Assembly (NCBI GenBank): GCA_020446505.1
Contig: JAGREN010000062.1
Span: 1-44,367, forward strand
Length of the DNA: 44,367 nt
DNA from: Novosphingobium sp.
GTDB lineage: Bacteria; Pseudomonadota; Alphaproteobacteria; Sphingomonadales; Sphingomonadaceae
Direction of reading: 5' to 3'
Every line of letters begins with the position of its first letter. The stretch's first letter is position 1. The notes beneath the pieces are model-generated. The model was not told the DNA's origin, made no database searches, and saw nothing but the letters and a program-made list of their open reading frames with translations. Below are positions 1-9,395 of this stretch, piece by piece. The translations under genes were made by a program, and so were the position numbers.

Positions 1-1
1 G

Positions 2-289
2 TGCATTGCCCGCGCCATCGCGGTCAGCCCCGAAGTCATCCTGATGGATGAGCCGTGCTCCGCGCTCGACCCGATTGCCACGGCGCGCATCGAGGAACTG
101 ATCGACGAACTGCGCCAGAACTACGCAATCGTCATCGTCACCCACTCGATGCAACAGGCCGCGCGCGTTTCGCAGCGCACTGCCTTTTTCCATCTCGGCA
201 CCATGGTCGAATATGGCGAGACCGACGAGATTTTCACCAATCCGCGCGAGAAAAAGACGCAGGATTACATTACCGGCCGCTACGGCTGA
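2..289 (+). CDS. pstB: Phosphate ABC transporter ATP-binding protein PstB (3' end only)
   Basis: This is the C-terminal part of the ATPase that powers high-affinity phosphate import through PstSCAB at the inner membrane. The reading frame is open from the window edge, so the start lies outside. Visible motifs are the end of the signature/Walker B segment (CIARAIAV, then VILMDEP), the D-loop SALDP, and the H-switch VTHSMQQA. The C-terminus ([18 protein letters not shown]) is the standard PstB ending. phoU follows after 14 bases, so both are probably in the pst operon. Family assignment is secure; only about 95 residues are visible. Confidence 0.95.
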   Translation, partial: CIARAIAVSPEVILMDEPCSALDPIATARIEELIDELRQNYAIVIVTHSMQQAARVSQRTAFFHLGTMVEYGETDEIFTNPREKKTQDYITGRYG

Positions 290-303
290 CGGGAGAGACG
301 CAC

Positions 304-999
304 ATGGTCGAACATACCGTCAAGAGCTTCGAAAACGAGATCGCCCAGCTTCGCGGGCTGATCGCCGAGATGGGCGGCCTCGCCGAAGTCGCGATCCGCG
401 ATGCGATCGCTGCGCTCATCAACCGGGACGAGGATCTGGCCCGCGTTGTTGTCGCCAACGACGCCCGGATCGACGCGCTCGAAGCCGAGGTCGACCGGCT
501 CGCCGTTCGGGTCATCGCCCTGCGCGCGCCGATGGCTGACGACCTTCGCGAAGTCATTGCCGCGCTCAAGATTTCAGGCGTGGTCGAACGGATCGGCGAC
601 TATGCCAAGAACATAGCCAAGCGCGTCACCCTGTTCGAGCGTAGCGGGCGGATCGAGCCGCTCACCCTGATCCCCGCCATGGCCGAAATCGTGCAGGGCA
701 TGGTCCGCGACGTGCTCAATGCCTATGGCGCTCGCGACGCCCAGCTCGCGGTCGAGGTGATCCGCCGCGACGACAAGGTCGACAATTTCTACGATTCGAT
801 CTTCCGCAATCTCGTCAGCCACATGATGGAAAAGCCCGCGACGATCAGCGATGCGGCGCAGCTTCTGTTCGTGGCCCGCAACCTGGAGCGGATGGGCGAT
901 CATTCCACCAACGTCGCCGAGATGGTCTACTTCGCCGCGACCGGCGAATACTGCACCGAACGCGACAAGAGCGATACAACCGAAGGAGATGACCAGTGA
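304..999 (+). CDS. phoU: Phosphate signalling protein PhoU
   Basis: PhoU links the Pst transporter to the PhoR/PhoB two-component system and represses the regulon when phosphate is plentiful. The 231-residue product has the family length and the two repeated three-helix halves, each with the metal-cluster motif: ERIGDYAKNI in the first half and ERMGDHSTNVAEM in the second. The ATG at 304 is chosen because it gives a normal PhoU N-terminus (MVEHTVKSFENEI) just after pstB; the frame is open further upstream but would overlap pstB. Its stop codon overlaps the GTG start of phoB, which implies translational coupling. Confidence 0.95.
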   Translation: MVEHTVKSFENEIAQLRGLIAEMGGLAEVAIRDAIAALINRDEDLARVVVANDARIDALEAEVDRLAVRVIALRAPMADDLREVIAALKISGVVERIGDYAKNIAKRVTLFERSGRIEPLTLIPAMAEIVQGMVRDVLNAYGARDAQLAVEVIRRDDKVDNFYDSIFRNLVSHMMEKPATISDAAQLLFVARNLERMGDHSTNVAEMVYFAATGEYCTERDKSDTTEGDDQ

Positions 1000-1682
1000 A
1001 CCCGTCGGTTCTGGTCGTCGAGGACGACCGCGCGCTGTGCGACCTGCTGACCTGGAACCTGTCCGCCGAAGGCTATGACGTGCGCAGCACCGGTGACGGC
1101 GAAGAAGCCCTCGTCATGGTCCGCGAACAGGTGCCCGACGCCATCATCCTCGACTGGATGATCGAGCAGGTGCCTGGCATCGAGGTTTGCCGCCAGCTTC
1201 GCAAGGACCGCGAGACGGCGGCTATCCCCATCGTCATGCTCACCGCGCGCGGCGAAGAGGAAGACCGCATTCGCGGCCTCAAGACCGGCGCGGACGACTA
1301 TGTCACCAAGCCGTTCAGCCCGCGTGAGCTGATGGCCCGCGTCGAGGCCCTGCTGCGCCGCAGCCGCCCGGCACTGGCTGGCACGACCTTGCAGTTCGCC
1401 GACATCGAGCTTGACCCTGCCTCGCACCGGGTCCGGCGCGGCGGCGAGCCGATGCACCTTGGCCCGACCGAATTCCGCCTGCTGCGCTATTTCATGGAAC
1501 GGCCGAGCCGCGTACTCTCGCGCCAGCAGATCCTCGACGGGGTGTGGGGCATGGATTCGGACATCGACGAGCGCACGGTAGACGTCCACATCCGCCGCCT
1601 GCGCAAGGCGATCAACCGTGACGGCGACATCGATCCGATCCGGACCGTGCGCGCCGCCGGCTATTCGATGGACGTCAACTGA
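996..1682 (+). CDS. phoB: Phosphate regulon response regulator PhoB
   Basis: OmpR/PhoB-family transcription factor of 228 residues. The receiver domain (about 1-120) shows the acidic pair E9/D10, the phospho-acceptor D53 in IILDWM, T83 in MLTARG and K105 in YVTKPF. The C-terminal winged helix (about 130-228) ends with the wing-containing segment DVHIRRLRKAI and the hairpin TVRAAGYSM. The GTG start at 996 overlaps the phoU stop (GTGA) and has GGAG eight bases upstream. Activation by a PhoR-type kinase is known for the family; no kinase gene is in the window. The order pstB-phoU-phoB supports PhoB over other OmpR-type regulators. Confidence 0.94.
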   Translation: MNPSVLVVEDDRALCDLLTWNLSAEGYDVRSTGDGEEALVMVREQVPDAIILDWMIEQVPGIEVCRQLRKDRETAAIPIVMLTARGEEEDRIRGLKTGADDYVTKPFSPRELMARVEALLRRSRPALAGTTLQFADIELDPASHRVRRGGEPMHLGPTEFRLLRYFMERPSRVLSRQQILDGVWGMDSDIDERTVDVHIRRLRKAINRDGDIDPIRTVRAAGYSMDVN

Positions 1683-1697
1683 AGCTGGCCTGCGGGC

Positions 1698-3584
1698 CTA
1701 TTGCTTCTCGTAGACCAGCAGGACGTTGCCAGCCATCTTCATCGCATGGCCATAGCCTGACGCGACGATGATCTGGCCGCCATCGACGATTGGCGCCGCT
1801 CCACCGCTCATCGCGCCGCCCTTCGCCTCGACTCCGTTCACGGTCGCGAACGGCGTCGTCAGGTCTAGATCGAGCAGCACTTCGCCGCTGTCGGGCGCAT
1901 AGGCCCGCAGGTGCCCGTCATCGGCCCCTGCCAGCACGAAACCCGGTGTTGCCGTTGGCGGGCTGCTGATGCCGGGCAGGCAGGCGACCTGATCCGGCCT
2001 GCATACGTTCGCCATCGGCGCGCTCCACAGCAGGTCCCCGCTGGTGACGTCGACGGCATTCAGGCCCGGCATCGCCGGATGGGTCTTGTCGGCAATCTCT
2101 CCAAAATCGCTGACCGGCGCGTAGAGCCGACCGTTCTGGGAAGCGATGCCGAACAGGACGCCGCCTGCAAGGCCGCCGCGCCCGACGCGCCGCTTCCACA
2201 CCTGTTCTCCGCTATCGGCGTCGAAGGCATAGGTGATGCCTGCCTTCTGGCCCGCCAGCACGACATCGCGGCCACCGCGTGTCCTTGTGAGGATGACGCC
2301 TGCGCCAAAATCGAAGTCGGGGCCGGCATCGTCAGGGCAGTTGTCGCTCGAAATGAAGCAGCCCACGTTCCAGGCGTCGCCTTCGATTGCCTGATGCGAC
2401 CAGCGGATCGCGCCGGTTTTCATGTCGAGGGCGATCACCGCATCGCTGAGTTCGGTTGCCGGCTGCGTATAGTTGTCTCCGGTCGCGAAGTAGATCAGGC
2501 CGCGTCTGGGATCGACGGCAGGCGTGTTCCAGACGGCTACGCCTGAAGGTCCGTGCTCGGTCTTCCCGGACTCGTCCTTCCTTTGCTGCGGTTCGCCCAC
2601 CAACCATGTGCGCCACTTCTCCTTGCCGGTCCTCGCATCGAGCGCGACGACAGAGCCGCGAAAGGTACAACACGGATAGTTTGGATCGGCGGCGGAATTT
2701 TCCTCCATCGAGGATATGGGAACGAACAGGGTTCCGTCATAAAGGGCCGGGGTGCCGGTAATAATGGCGACGTTGTGTGTATCGCCGCGCACGGTCCAGA
2801 CTGGTTCGCCGGTAAAAGCCCGCACGGCATAGACATTGCCGGCAAGGTCGCCGAAGAAAGCAAGCGGGTCAGCCTTGCTGTCGCCGCGCTGCCACGGTTC
2901 GATGACAACGGCCGTGCGCACTTCGGCCTTGGCCTCGTAGCGCCAGCGTTCGCAGCCGGTCTCGCGATCGAGCGCAAGGATATGGCCGTTGTGGCTGCCC
3001 ATGAAGATCGCGCCGGCAGCGAGTGAGGGTTGCGAGCGGGCGCGATTGGAATCGGCAAAACCGTAGGCCCATTTCAGCTTCAGCTTGCCAAGGTCGGCAC
3101 GGGTAAGTCCGGCGGCCTTGGCCGAAACGGCATGGCTGTTAGCGAGGTCAAAACCCCAGCCGGCGTAGGTAGGCGGAGCCATGCGGTCGAACCTGGCATG
3201 CTTTGCCGGACACATGAAAGGCGGCGCGACATCTTTCGCGCTGACCATCTTGCGCTCGGCAAGATATTCGGAAACGGCGATCCGCTCGGCATCGGAAAGG
3301 CTCGAAGCCACCGGCTTCATCACACCCTGGGTAAGTGCCTTGTAGATCACATCGGGGCGCATGGCGCGCAACACGGAAGGCTGGGGCGCGCGGCCACCGC
3401 TGGCATTGTGGCACCCTGCGCAGGTCTGCTGGAATACCTTCTGCCCGATCTGGTAATTTTCGCCCAATCCCTGCGACGTGGTCATCAGGCTGAGCGGCCC
3501 GGTCTGTTCGGATGCCGCGGCATTCGATGCCGCAAAAAGCGCAAACACACCCAGTACGAATTGCACAATTCCCCCGCGCACCAT
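1698..3584 (-). CDS. Cytochrome c / PQQ-type beta-propeller dehydrogenase, polyvinyl-alcohol-dehydrogenase-like
   Basis: Predicted periplasmic quinoprotein of 628 residues. A signal peptide (about 1-25, ending AASNAAASE) is followed by a cytochrome c domain with one heme site C55-x-x-C58-H59 and a likely Met ligand in GVMKPVA. A propeller follows with about seven PQQ-type repeats such as LDRETGCERW, LDARTGKEKW, LDMKTGAIRW and FDADSGEQVW. An N-terminal heme domain before the propeller, together with the GDNYTQP and DAGPDFDFG segments, matches the polyvinyl-alcohol dehydrogenase (cytochrome) family rather than methanol dehydrogenases, where heme is absent or C-terminal. The ATG at 3584 is preferred over an upstream in-frame codon because GAGAGG precedes it and it opens the signal peptide. 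It lies 73 bases after ppx on the same strand. The substrate, probably an alcohol, is unknown. Confidence 0.82.
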   Translation of the reverse strand: MVRGGIVQFVLGVFALFAASNAAASEQTGPLSLMTTSQGLGENYQIGQKVFQQTCAGCHNASGGRAPQPSVLRAMRPDVIYKALTQGVMKPVASSLSDAERIAVSEYLAERKMVSAKDVAPPFMCPAKHARFDRMAPPTYAGWGFDLANSHAVSAKAAGLTRADLGKLKLKWAYGFADSNRARSQPSLAAGAIFMGSHNGHILALDRETGCERWRYEAKAEVRTAVVIEPWQRGDSKADPLAFFGDLAGNVYAVRAFTGEPVWTVRGDTHNVAIITGTPALYDGTLFVPISSMEENSAADPNYPCCTFRGSVVALDARTGKEKWRTWLVGEPQQRKDESGKTEHGPSGVAVWNTPAVDPRRGLIYFATGDNYTQPATELSDAVIALDMKTGAIRWSHQAIEGDAWNVGCFISSDNCPDDAGPDFDFGAGVILTRTRGGRDVVLAGQKAGITYAFDADSGEQVWKRRVGRGGLAGGVLFGIASQNGRLYAPVSDFGEIADKTHPAMPGLNAVDVTSGDLLWSAPMANVCRPDQVACLPGISSPPTATPGFVLAGADDGHLRAYAPDSGEVLLDLDLTTPFATVNGVEAKGGAMSGGAAPIVDGGQIIVASGYGHAMKMAGNVLLVYEKQ

Positions 3585-3657
3585 GTGCGATCCTCTCTCA
3601 CCTGTTCTCGTTGCGGCGAGACTAGCACGCGCAGGCGACGTGCAAAGCGGCAATTGT

Positions 3658-5112
3658 TCAGGCCGGTGCGAGGCGTTCCTGCCGTGGCTCGAGCCCGAGC
3701 CGGTCAGCCAGCCGTGCGAGGTTCTTCAAGGCCGAGGCGTTGCACAGAGGCTCGGTCAGATCGTCCAGAGCGAGGCCAAGGTATCCGTCCGTTCGGACAA
3801 GCGCCGACTGTTCGAGCGCGATCAGGCTGCCGTTGGTCAGCTTGCGGCCAAGACGCAGCGCCAGACCCCAGCGGCCAGCCCATTCCAGATCGTCGGGCGA
3901 GGCGAATTCGCGCAGATCCTGCGTCATGTCGCTGCTGCCCATGTTGCCGAACATCACGACAGCCGCCATAGCGCGGGACCGCGCATCCATTCCGATCCAG
4001 CGCTTGCCCAGAGCCCAGTCGAGCGCCTCGCGGGCGCGGACATTGGGTTCGATCCGCATCGAGGCGAGCGAGAGCATTGCCGCCGCCAGTTTCAGTTCGC
4101 GCGTGACCGCTGCTGTCTCCGGTATGGCATCCCCGATCCATTCGACCAGCTTTTCAGCCAGCTGCGGATTGACGTCGTAGCGTTTGGCGAAGGCGCCTAC
4201 GCTCGCGGTCATCGGGTGCCTTTCGCGTTCGGCCTCCGGAAGCGACAGGTGGAGCAATCCTTCGCGCAGCCCCCATGAGGAAAAGACCACGCGCTTCGGT
4301 TTGAGCGCGGCCACCAGCGCACCGAGCAGGGCGGCGGCATCGGATAGCGAGGCGTAACGGTTCGAGGAAATGCGCGGCACCTCGATGGTCGGCCCGTCGC
4401 TGGCAAGCGTAGTGCACAACTTGGCAGCATCGCGTGCGGACAGTTCGAAATCGTGCGGATCGTCGAGTGGCGAGGACTTCTGCGTCATGGCGTAGATCGC
4501 CAGCGCCCGCCACGATCCGCCGACGATGTAGAAATTGCTGCCCCGACCATGAGTCCAGTCAGCCTGTTTGAGCATGGCGCGCACCGTTTCGGCAAAGGCC
4601 TGATCGCCTTTTTCGCGCAGCTCGGCGATGCGTAGCGAACCGAGCGGCAGGGATATGCCCTCGTGACACTGGTCATTGCCGATCCGCGTCAGTTCGAGGC
4701 TGCCGCCGCCAAGGTCTCCTGCAATGCCCTCTGCGCCCGGAAAGGCTGCCAGCACGCCGGTTGCGCTGGTGCGTGCCTCTTCCTCCCCGCTCAGCAGACG
4801 CGGTTTGAGTCCGACTTTTTCGATCTCGCGCAGGAATTCCGCTCCATTGGCGGCGTCGCGCACGGCCGCCGTCGCCACGGTCTGCACGTCGGTGACTGCG
4901 GCGAGGTCGATCAGCGTCGCATAGCGGCGCAGGGCATCGAGCGCGAGCTGCATCGCCTTGTCGGGCAGGCGCCCGGTTTCGGCCAGCTCGCGCCCGAGGC
5001 GCGCGGTCACTTTCTCGTTCAGCAATATGACGGGTGCCCGCGGCGGCCCGTTGTAGATGACGAGCCGCACGGTGTTCGAGCCGATATCGATGATCGCGCG
5101 CTTCTCGCTCAT
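3658..5112 (-). CDS. ppx: Exopolyphosphatase, Ppx/GppA family
   Basis: This 484-residue protein probably releases phosphate from the ends of polyphosphate chains, or hydrolyses pppGpp; the family does both. The ASKHA-fold phosphate-1 motif IDIGSNTVRLVIY is at the N-terminus, the catalytic-base segment is SGEEEARTS, and the second glycine-rich loop is GDLGGGSLEL. The C-terminal half is an HD-like helical domain. The ATG at 5112 has AGGAAGG just upstream. Only 48 bases separate it from ppk1, so the two form a polyphosphate synthesis/degradation operon. That position favours exopolyphosphatase over GppA. Confidence 0.92.
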   Translation of the reverse strand: MSEKRAIIDIGSNTVRLVIYNGPPRAPVILLNEKVTARLGRELAETGRLPDKAMQLALDALRRYATLIDLAAVTDVQTVATAAVRDAANGAEFLREIEKVGLKPRLLSGEEEARTSATGVLAAFPGAEGIAGDLGGGSLELTRIGNDQCHEGISLPLGSLRIAELREKGDQAFAETVRAMLKQADWTHGRGSNFYIVGGSWRALAIYAMTQKSSPLDDPHDFELSARDAAKLCTTLASDGPTIEVPRISSNRYASLSDAAALLGALVAALKPKRVVFSSWGLREGLLHLSLPEAERERHPMTASVGAFAKRYDVNPQLAEKLVEWIGDAIPETAAVTRELKLAAAMLSLASMRIEPNVRAREALDWALGKRWIGMDARSRAMAAVVMFGNMGSSDMTQDLREFASPDDLEWAGRWGLALRLGRKLTNGSLIALEQSALVRTDGYLGLALDDLTEPLCNASALKNLARLADRLGLEPRQERLAPA

Positions 5113-5160
5113 GCCTTCCTGCGATTCGCCATTGCCACCCTTATGGCAACGCCGCTTATG

Positions 5161-7314
5161 TCAGATGGTGCCGCGCCGAAGCGAGAGCTTGGGCACCTTT
5201 CTTCCACTGGCAATCGCCGCACCGCGACCTGAAAGCGAAGGGTTGGTCATGAAATAGCGGTGTACGTTGAACGGCCTGTCGGTGACGGGCACGCGTTCAT
5301 ATTCGCCGTCGGGATCGAGCAGCCAGCTTTGCTCGGTATCGAGCAGGTTGGCCAGCATGACCTGTTCCAGCACCTGATCATGCACCGTCTTGTTGAGGAT
5401 CGGCAGCATCAGCTCGACCCTGCGATCGAGATTGCGGCTCATGCCGTCCGCCGAAGTGATGAACACTTTCGCCTGCCGGTTGGGCAGGGCCTTGCCGTTG
5501 GCAAAGGCCCAGATGCGGCTGTGTTCGAGGAAGCGCCCGATGATCGATTTGACGGTGATGTTTTCGCTCATCCCCGGCACGCCGGGCCTCAGGCAACAGA
5601 TGCCGCGCACCACGAGGATGACTTCGACACCTTCGTTGCTGGCTTCGTAGAGCTTCTCGATGAGGTCGGGATCGGAAAGCTGGTTCATCTTCGCCCAGAT
5701 CGCGGCGGGCTTGCCCTTGCGGGCATTGGCGATCTCGGCATCTATGCACTGGTTCAGCTTGTCGCGCAGGCCAATCGGCGAGATCGAGAGCAGCTCGGTC
5801 TCCTTCGGCTCGACATAGCCGGTGATGAAGTTGAACAGGCGGCTCGCGTCCCGGCCCGCGCGCGGATCGGCGGTGAAGAACGACATGTCGGTGTAGATGC
5901 GCGTCGTCACCGGGTGATAGTTGCCGGTGCCGAAGTGGCAGTAGGTGCGGTAGCCCTTGCCCTCGCGGCGGACCACCATCGAGACCTTGGCGTGGGTTTT
6001 CCAGTCGACGAAGCCGTAGATCACCTGAACGCCCGCGCGTTCGAGCTGGCTGGCCCAGAGCAGATTCTGCTCCTCGTCGAACCTTGCTTTCAGTTCGACC
6101 ACGGCCGTGACCGACTTGCCGGCCTCCGCCGCGGAGATCAGGGCGTTGATGACAGCCGACTGCTTGCCCGCGCGGTAGAGCGTCTGCTTGATGGCGACGA
6201 CGTCGGGATCCTTGGCTGCCTGCCGCAGAAAATCGATCACCACCTCGAAACTTTCGTAGGGGTGCTGGATGACGAGATCCTTCTCGCCGATGGCGGCGAA
6301 ACAGTCGCCATCGTGTTCCATGATCCGTTCGGGATAGCGCGGCGAGAACGGCTCGAACTTGAGGTCGGGCCGATCCTCCTCGAATATCGTTTCCAGCCCG
6401 GAAAATCCGATCAGGCCGCCTGTTTTCACCACCATCGCCCGGTCGAGACCAAGCTGCGAGCGCAGCATCTGCTCCGCGCCGGGATCGGCCTCGCCCTGAA
6501 GTTCCAGCATGATGACCATGCCGCGGCGGCGGCGCTGGATCGCCGTGCGGAAATGGCGCACGAGGTCTTCGGCGTCTTCCTCGATCTCGATATCGCTGTC
6601 GCGCAGCAGGCGGAATACGCCGTGGCCGCCGACCCGGAATCCGGGAAACAGCTCGTCGGCATGGCGCGCCATCAGGTCCTCGATGCTGATCCACACGGCG
6701 TCGTCACCCGGCAGGCGCACGAAGCGTTGCAGGGCAGATGGGATCAGCACCATCTCCATGACCTGCGCCTGATCGGCGAGGCGGGTGAGCGAGAACATCA
6801 CGCCCATTCCCTGATTGGCGACGAAGGGGAAGGGGTGCGCCGGGTCGATCGCCTGCGGGGTGATGATCGGCATCACATGTTCGAGGAAATAGTCCTTGAG
6901 CCAATGCTCCTGTTTGGCATCGAGCCTTTCGTCGCCGACGATGCGGATGCCGGCCTCGCCCAACGACGCCTTCAATTCGCGCCAGGTATCCTGCTGCGCC
7001 GCCTCGATCTCGACGACGACCTCGTTGATGGCGGCAAGCTGTTGCGAGGGTGTGCGACCGTCAATCGACACCTCCTCGATCTGGCGGCGGACCTGCCCGG
7101 CAAGCCCGGCGACGCGCACCATCTGGAATTCGTCGAGATTGCTGCCCGAGATCGACAGGAACCGCAGCCGCTCGAGAAGCGGATAGGACGGGTTCCCGGC
7201 CTCGGCCAGAACGCGCCGGTTGAATTCCAGCCAGCTAAGCTCACGATTGAAGTAGCGCGCACCGTCTTGCTCGGCAGCGAGGCCGGCAGCGACAGGCTGG
7301 GTAATCTCGTTCAT
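5161..7314 (-). CDS. ppk1: Polyphosphate kinase 1
   Basis: Reversibly transfers the terminal phosphate of ATP to polyphosphate. The 717-residue length is normal. The N-terminal domain begins with RYFNRELSWLEFNRRVL and contains SGSNLDEFQMVRVAGL. The nucleotide-binding PLD-like domains carry HFGTGNYH at 460-467, where H460 is the likely autophosphorylated histidine, and IYTDMSFFTADP follows. The C-terminal domain ends in RPFNVHRYFM and a basic tail. It is transcribed toward ppx and opposes pst-phoU-phoB. I see no convincing pho box in the 91 bases upstream. Confidence 0.96.
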   Translation of the reverse strand: MNEITQPVAAGLAAEQDGARYFNRELSWLEFNRRVLAEAGNPSYPLLERLRFLSISGSNLDEFQMVRVAGLAGQVRRQIEEVSIDGRTPSQQLAAINEVVVEIEAAQQDTWRELKASLGEAGIRIVGDERLDAKQEHWLKDYFLEHVMPIITPQAIDPAHPFPFVANQGMGVMFSLTRLADQAQVMEMVLIPSALQRFVRLPGDDAVWISIEDLMARHADELFPGFRVGGHGVFRLLRDSDIEIEEDAEDLVRHFRTAIQRRRRGMVIMLELQGEADPGAEQMLRSQLGLDRAMVVKTGGLIGFSGLETIFEEDRPDLKFEPFSPRYPERIMEHDGDCFAAIGEKDLVIQHPYESFEVVIDFLRQAAKDPDVVAIKQTLYRAGKQSAVINALISAAEAGKSVTAVVELKARFDEEQNLLWASQLERAGVQVIYGFVDWKTHAKVSMVVRREGKGYRTYCHFGTGNYHPVTTRIYTDMSFFTADPRAGRDASRLFNFITGYVEPKETELLSISPIGLRDKLNQCIDAEIANARKGKPAAIWAKMNQLSDPDLIEKLYEASNEGVEVILVVRGICCLRPGVPGMSENITVKSIIGRFLEHSRIWAFANGKALPNRQAKVFITSADGMSRNLDRRVELMLPILNKTVHDQVLEQVMLANLLDTEQSWLLDPDGEYERVPVTDRPFNVHRYFMTNPSLSGRGAAIASGRKVPKLSLRRGTI

Positions 7315-7405
7315 CTCGATCCTTGCTGGCGAGCTGGTTTCGTGCGTCCAATGTGGCGTCTGCCTCCCGCTTAGACAATATCGGTTACGCGATTGTCACA
7401 CAGGG

Positions 7406-7843
7406 TCACGAGCGCATTGCATCGGGTGCCGCGGGAACGAGTTCCGCTTTGGCAAGAGCCGATGCGATTGCCTCGACCGAACCCAGCGCATCGCCCACCA
7501 GTTCTTCGCTGACCAGTCCTGCCAGCGTATCGCGGACCGACAGGCGGTCGCCCGAAGTCATGGCAACGAAGACAGCGAGCATTATCGCTTCATGCTCGGC
7601 AATGCGCAGGCAGCGGAGCGAGCAAAATGAAACCGGCATCAGCGAATCCCGCTCGAAGGCGATCATGAGGCGCAGGAACGGCTGAAGCGCCCCGATCATG
7701 CGCCACTTCGCGAAGGCCGGGGCGAGCAAGGGACCAGGACAGTGCTTTTGTCTCACGGCTAGCGACCAGCTTCGCATGGACCAGATCAGGAAACGCGAAC
7801 CCCGGTCGAGGCTGGTGACAGGACGATCGACAAAGGCATACAC
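7406..7843 (-). CDS. Conserved hypothetical protein upstream of ppk1
   Basis: Small protein of 145 residues with no recognised enzymatic motif. It is rich in W, R and hydrophobic residues in its first half (FLIWSMRSW, CPGPLLAPAFAKW). The middle contains SLRCLRIAEHEAIMLAVFV, and the C-terminus is acidic to neutral. I recall similar short proteins in other sphingomonads but cannot name a function. It starts with GTG at 7843, with TGGAGAG about a dozen bases upstream, and ends 91 bases before the ppk1 start on the same strand. It could therefore share a transcript with the polyphosphate genes. Confidence 0.65.
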   Translation of the reverse strand: MYAFVDRPVTSLDRGSRFLIWSMRSWSLAVRQKHCPGPLLAPAFAKWRMIGALQPFLRLMIAFERDSLMPVSFCSLRCLRIAEHEAIMLAVFVAMTSGDRLSVRDTLAGLVSEELVGDALGSVEAIASALAKAELVPAAPDAMRS

Positions 7844-7910
7844 AGCGGCACTCTCCAGACGGACTTAATGCAAGTAACTCGCAATAGCAATAATTGAGTG
7901 CCCGGTCTCG

Positions 7911-8777
7911 TCAAGTCCTTTGTGGCTGTTGTCCGGCCTGGCGCCGCAACCGCCGCCATCCGCGCAGGAGGATGAATACCAGCAGAGCGTCGATCAGGCC
8001 CCAGATCCATGCCAGCCGACTGAAGCGGTCGTTGCCTTCGACCATCGCGCGGGTCGGATCGGCCGGATCATACCGGATCGGCACCGTCGAGCGGGGCTTG
8101 AGCCGCCAGTACTCGTCGATCCAGATTTCGTCGGTGTTCACATGGGTTTTTTCGCCCACGGCAAATTTGTATTCGACCCGCCAGCTATCGGCGAACTTCC
8201 CGTCTGTTTCCGAAAGCTCGACCACCCTTGCCTCGGCAGACACGCCGTTTGCAGCCAGATCGCTCTGCAGCTGCCATTGCGCCCACAAGGGCCAGTGCGC
8301 AGCGGCCCAGAGCGCGATAAGGGCAGCGACAACAAGCACGCCCAGCCAGCCGCGCCTGTTCGGTTCAGGGTCGTCGGAGTAAGGGTGACGCGCGAGGACT
8401 GCTTCCTGTTCGGTCGCGAGCCGGTCGCGCCAATCGGGGCACACTTGGCCGATGGTATCGAGCTGAAAAGCGAACGAAATGCGTCGCTGGTCGCTGCCGG
8501 GCGCAGGACGGCTCGCGGCGTGGCGGCTCCCTTCTTGGCCAAGAATCGGGCGTGCATAGATGTAGAGCGCGTCGGACAGGGTTTCGGCGTGCTCGCGCGA
8601 CAATTCGCTACCCCGCTCGGTGACGATCAGATCGCAGAAACCGCAAGCGGTCTCCTCGGCTTGGAGCCAGCCGTCATTGCCGGGCGCGAAGCGCAACGGA
8701 TAGCGATCCGCCTCGACGCCCAGTTGCTCGCAAAGCCACTCGTGGCCGCGTTCAAGCTGCGATTTCCAGCTCTCCAT
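7911..8777 (-). CDS. DUF3592-like two-TM membrane protein
   Basis: Hypothetical membrane protein of 288 residues. The first 140 residues are soluble and contain the two-cysteine segment CGFC. A first membrane segment (about 143-165, WLGVLVVAALIALW) is followed by an extracytoplasmic domain of about 85 residues with the DUF3592-type pattern EARVVEL...VEYKFAVG...PIRYDPADP, and then a second membrane segment (about 252-272). GGGGAGGG precedes the ATG. The function of DUF3592 is not known to me. The soluble N-terminal extension is unlike a bare DUF3592 protein. Confidence 0.72.
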   Translation of the reverse strand: MESWKSQLERGHEWLCEQLGVEADRYPLRFAPGNDGWLQAEETACGFCDLIVTERGSELSREHAETLSDALYIYARPILGQEGSRHAASRPAPGSDQRRISFAFQLDTIGQVCPDWRDRLATEQEAVLARHPYSDDPEPNRRGWLGVLVVAALIALWAAAHWPLWAQWQLQSDLAANGVSAEARVVELSETDGKFADSWRVEYKFAVGEKTHVNTDEIWIDEYWRLKPRSTVPIRYDPADPTRAMVEGNDRFSRLAWIWGLIDALLVFILLRGWRRLRRQAGQQPQRT

Positions 8778-8826
8778 GCCCTCCCCTAGCCGGGATTACC
8801 CCTGGCCGGGAGAGGGATAGCTGGTC

Positions 8827-9222
8827 CTATTCGGTGGTTTTGCCGTCGAAATGCTCGTGGCTGGCATTGGCCTCGGCGCAGGTCTTGTGAAACGTGCCGT
8901 CGATATGCTCGGGCGGGCCGTAGATGGTGTAGAGCTTGAGCGGCTCGCTGCCGACGCTCTTCACGTTGTGCCTGGCACCCTGCGGCACGATGACGCCGTC
9001 ATCGGCCTTCACGCGGTAGACGTTGTCGTCGATGGTGATTTCGCCTTCGCCTGCCTCGATGCGGAAGAACTGGTCCCGGTCATCGTGGACTTCCTTGCCG
9101 ATTTCCTCGCCCGGCTCGATCGACATGAGGACGAGCTGGAGATTGTGGCCGGTGTAGACCACCCGGCGGAAATCGGTGTTTTCCTCGGTCTGCTTCTCGA
9201 TGTCGTCCTTGTAGCCCTTCAT
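8827..9222 (-). CDS. Cupin-domain protein
   Basis: Single-domain cupin of 131 residues. The first motif region is GEEIGKEVHDDRDQFFRIEAG, in which the usual HxH is HDD. The second motif is VPQGARHNV. Such proteins bind a divalent metal and may be isomerases, oxygenases or sensors; the specific role is unknown. The ATG at 9222 is chosen over an in-frame start 99 bases upstream because AAAGGA lies nine bases before it and the product begins at a normal family N-terminus (MKGYKDDIEKQTEEN). It is divergent from the ligase gene at 9396. Confidence 0.85.
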   Translation of the reverse strand: MKGYKDDIEKQTEENTDFRRVVYTGHNLQLVLMSIEPGEEIGKEVHDDRDQFFRIEAGEGEITIDDNVYRVKADDGVIVPQGARHNVKSVGSEPLKLYTIYGPPEHIDGTFHKTCAEANASHEHFDGKTTE

Positions 9223-9395
9223 CGCAAATGTCCTTTCCGGCAGGCAATTCCTGCCCAGCCTGTTGCCGCGAACTTCTGTTGCCAAGATAGGGTTCCACGG
9301 GTGTGTCGCAACGCTCGACATTCCGATTACTGTGATTGCCCGAGCCTCGGGAACCGTGCATGGCGGGAGCTGCGAAACCCTGAAAGGATGCGAAT

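Noticed and set aside
5260-7374. A 704-codon open frame antisense to ppk1
   Set aside because: ppk1 is certain on the other strand. Long antisense frames are common in high-GC DNA with strong third-position bias, and this one has no recognisable motif.
7391-7410. Possible pho box (two GTCAC elements) upstream of ppk1
   Set aside because: The copies are 10 bp apart instead of 11, match CTGTCAT poorly, and are in the wrong orientation for ppk1.
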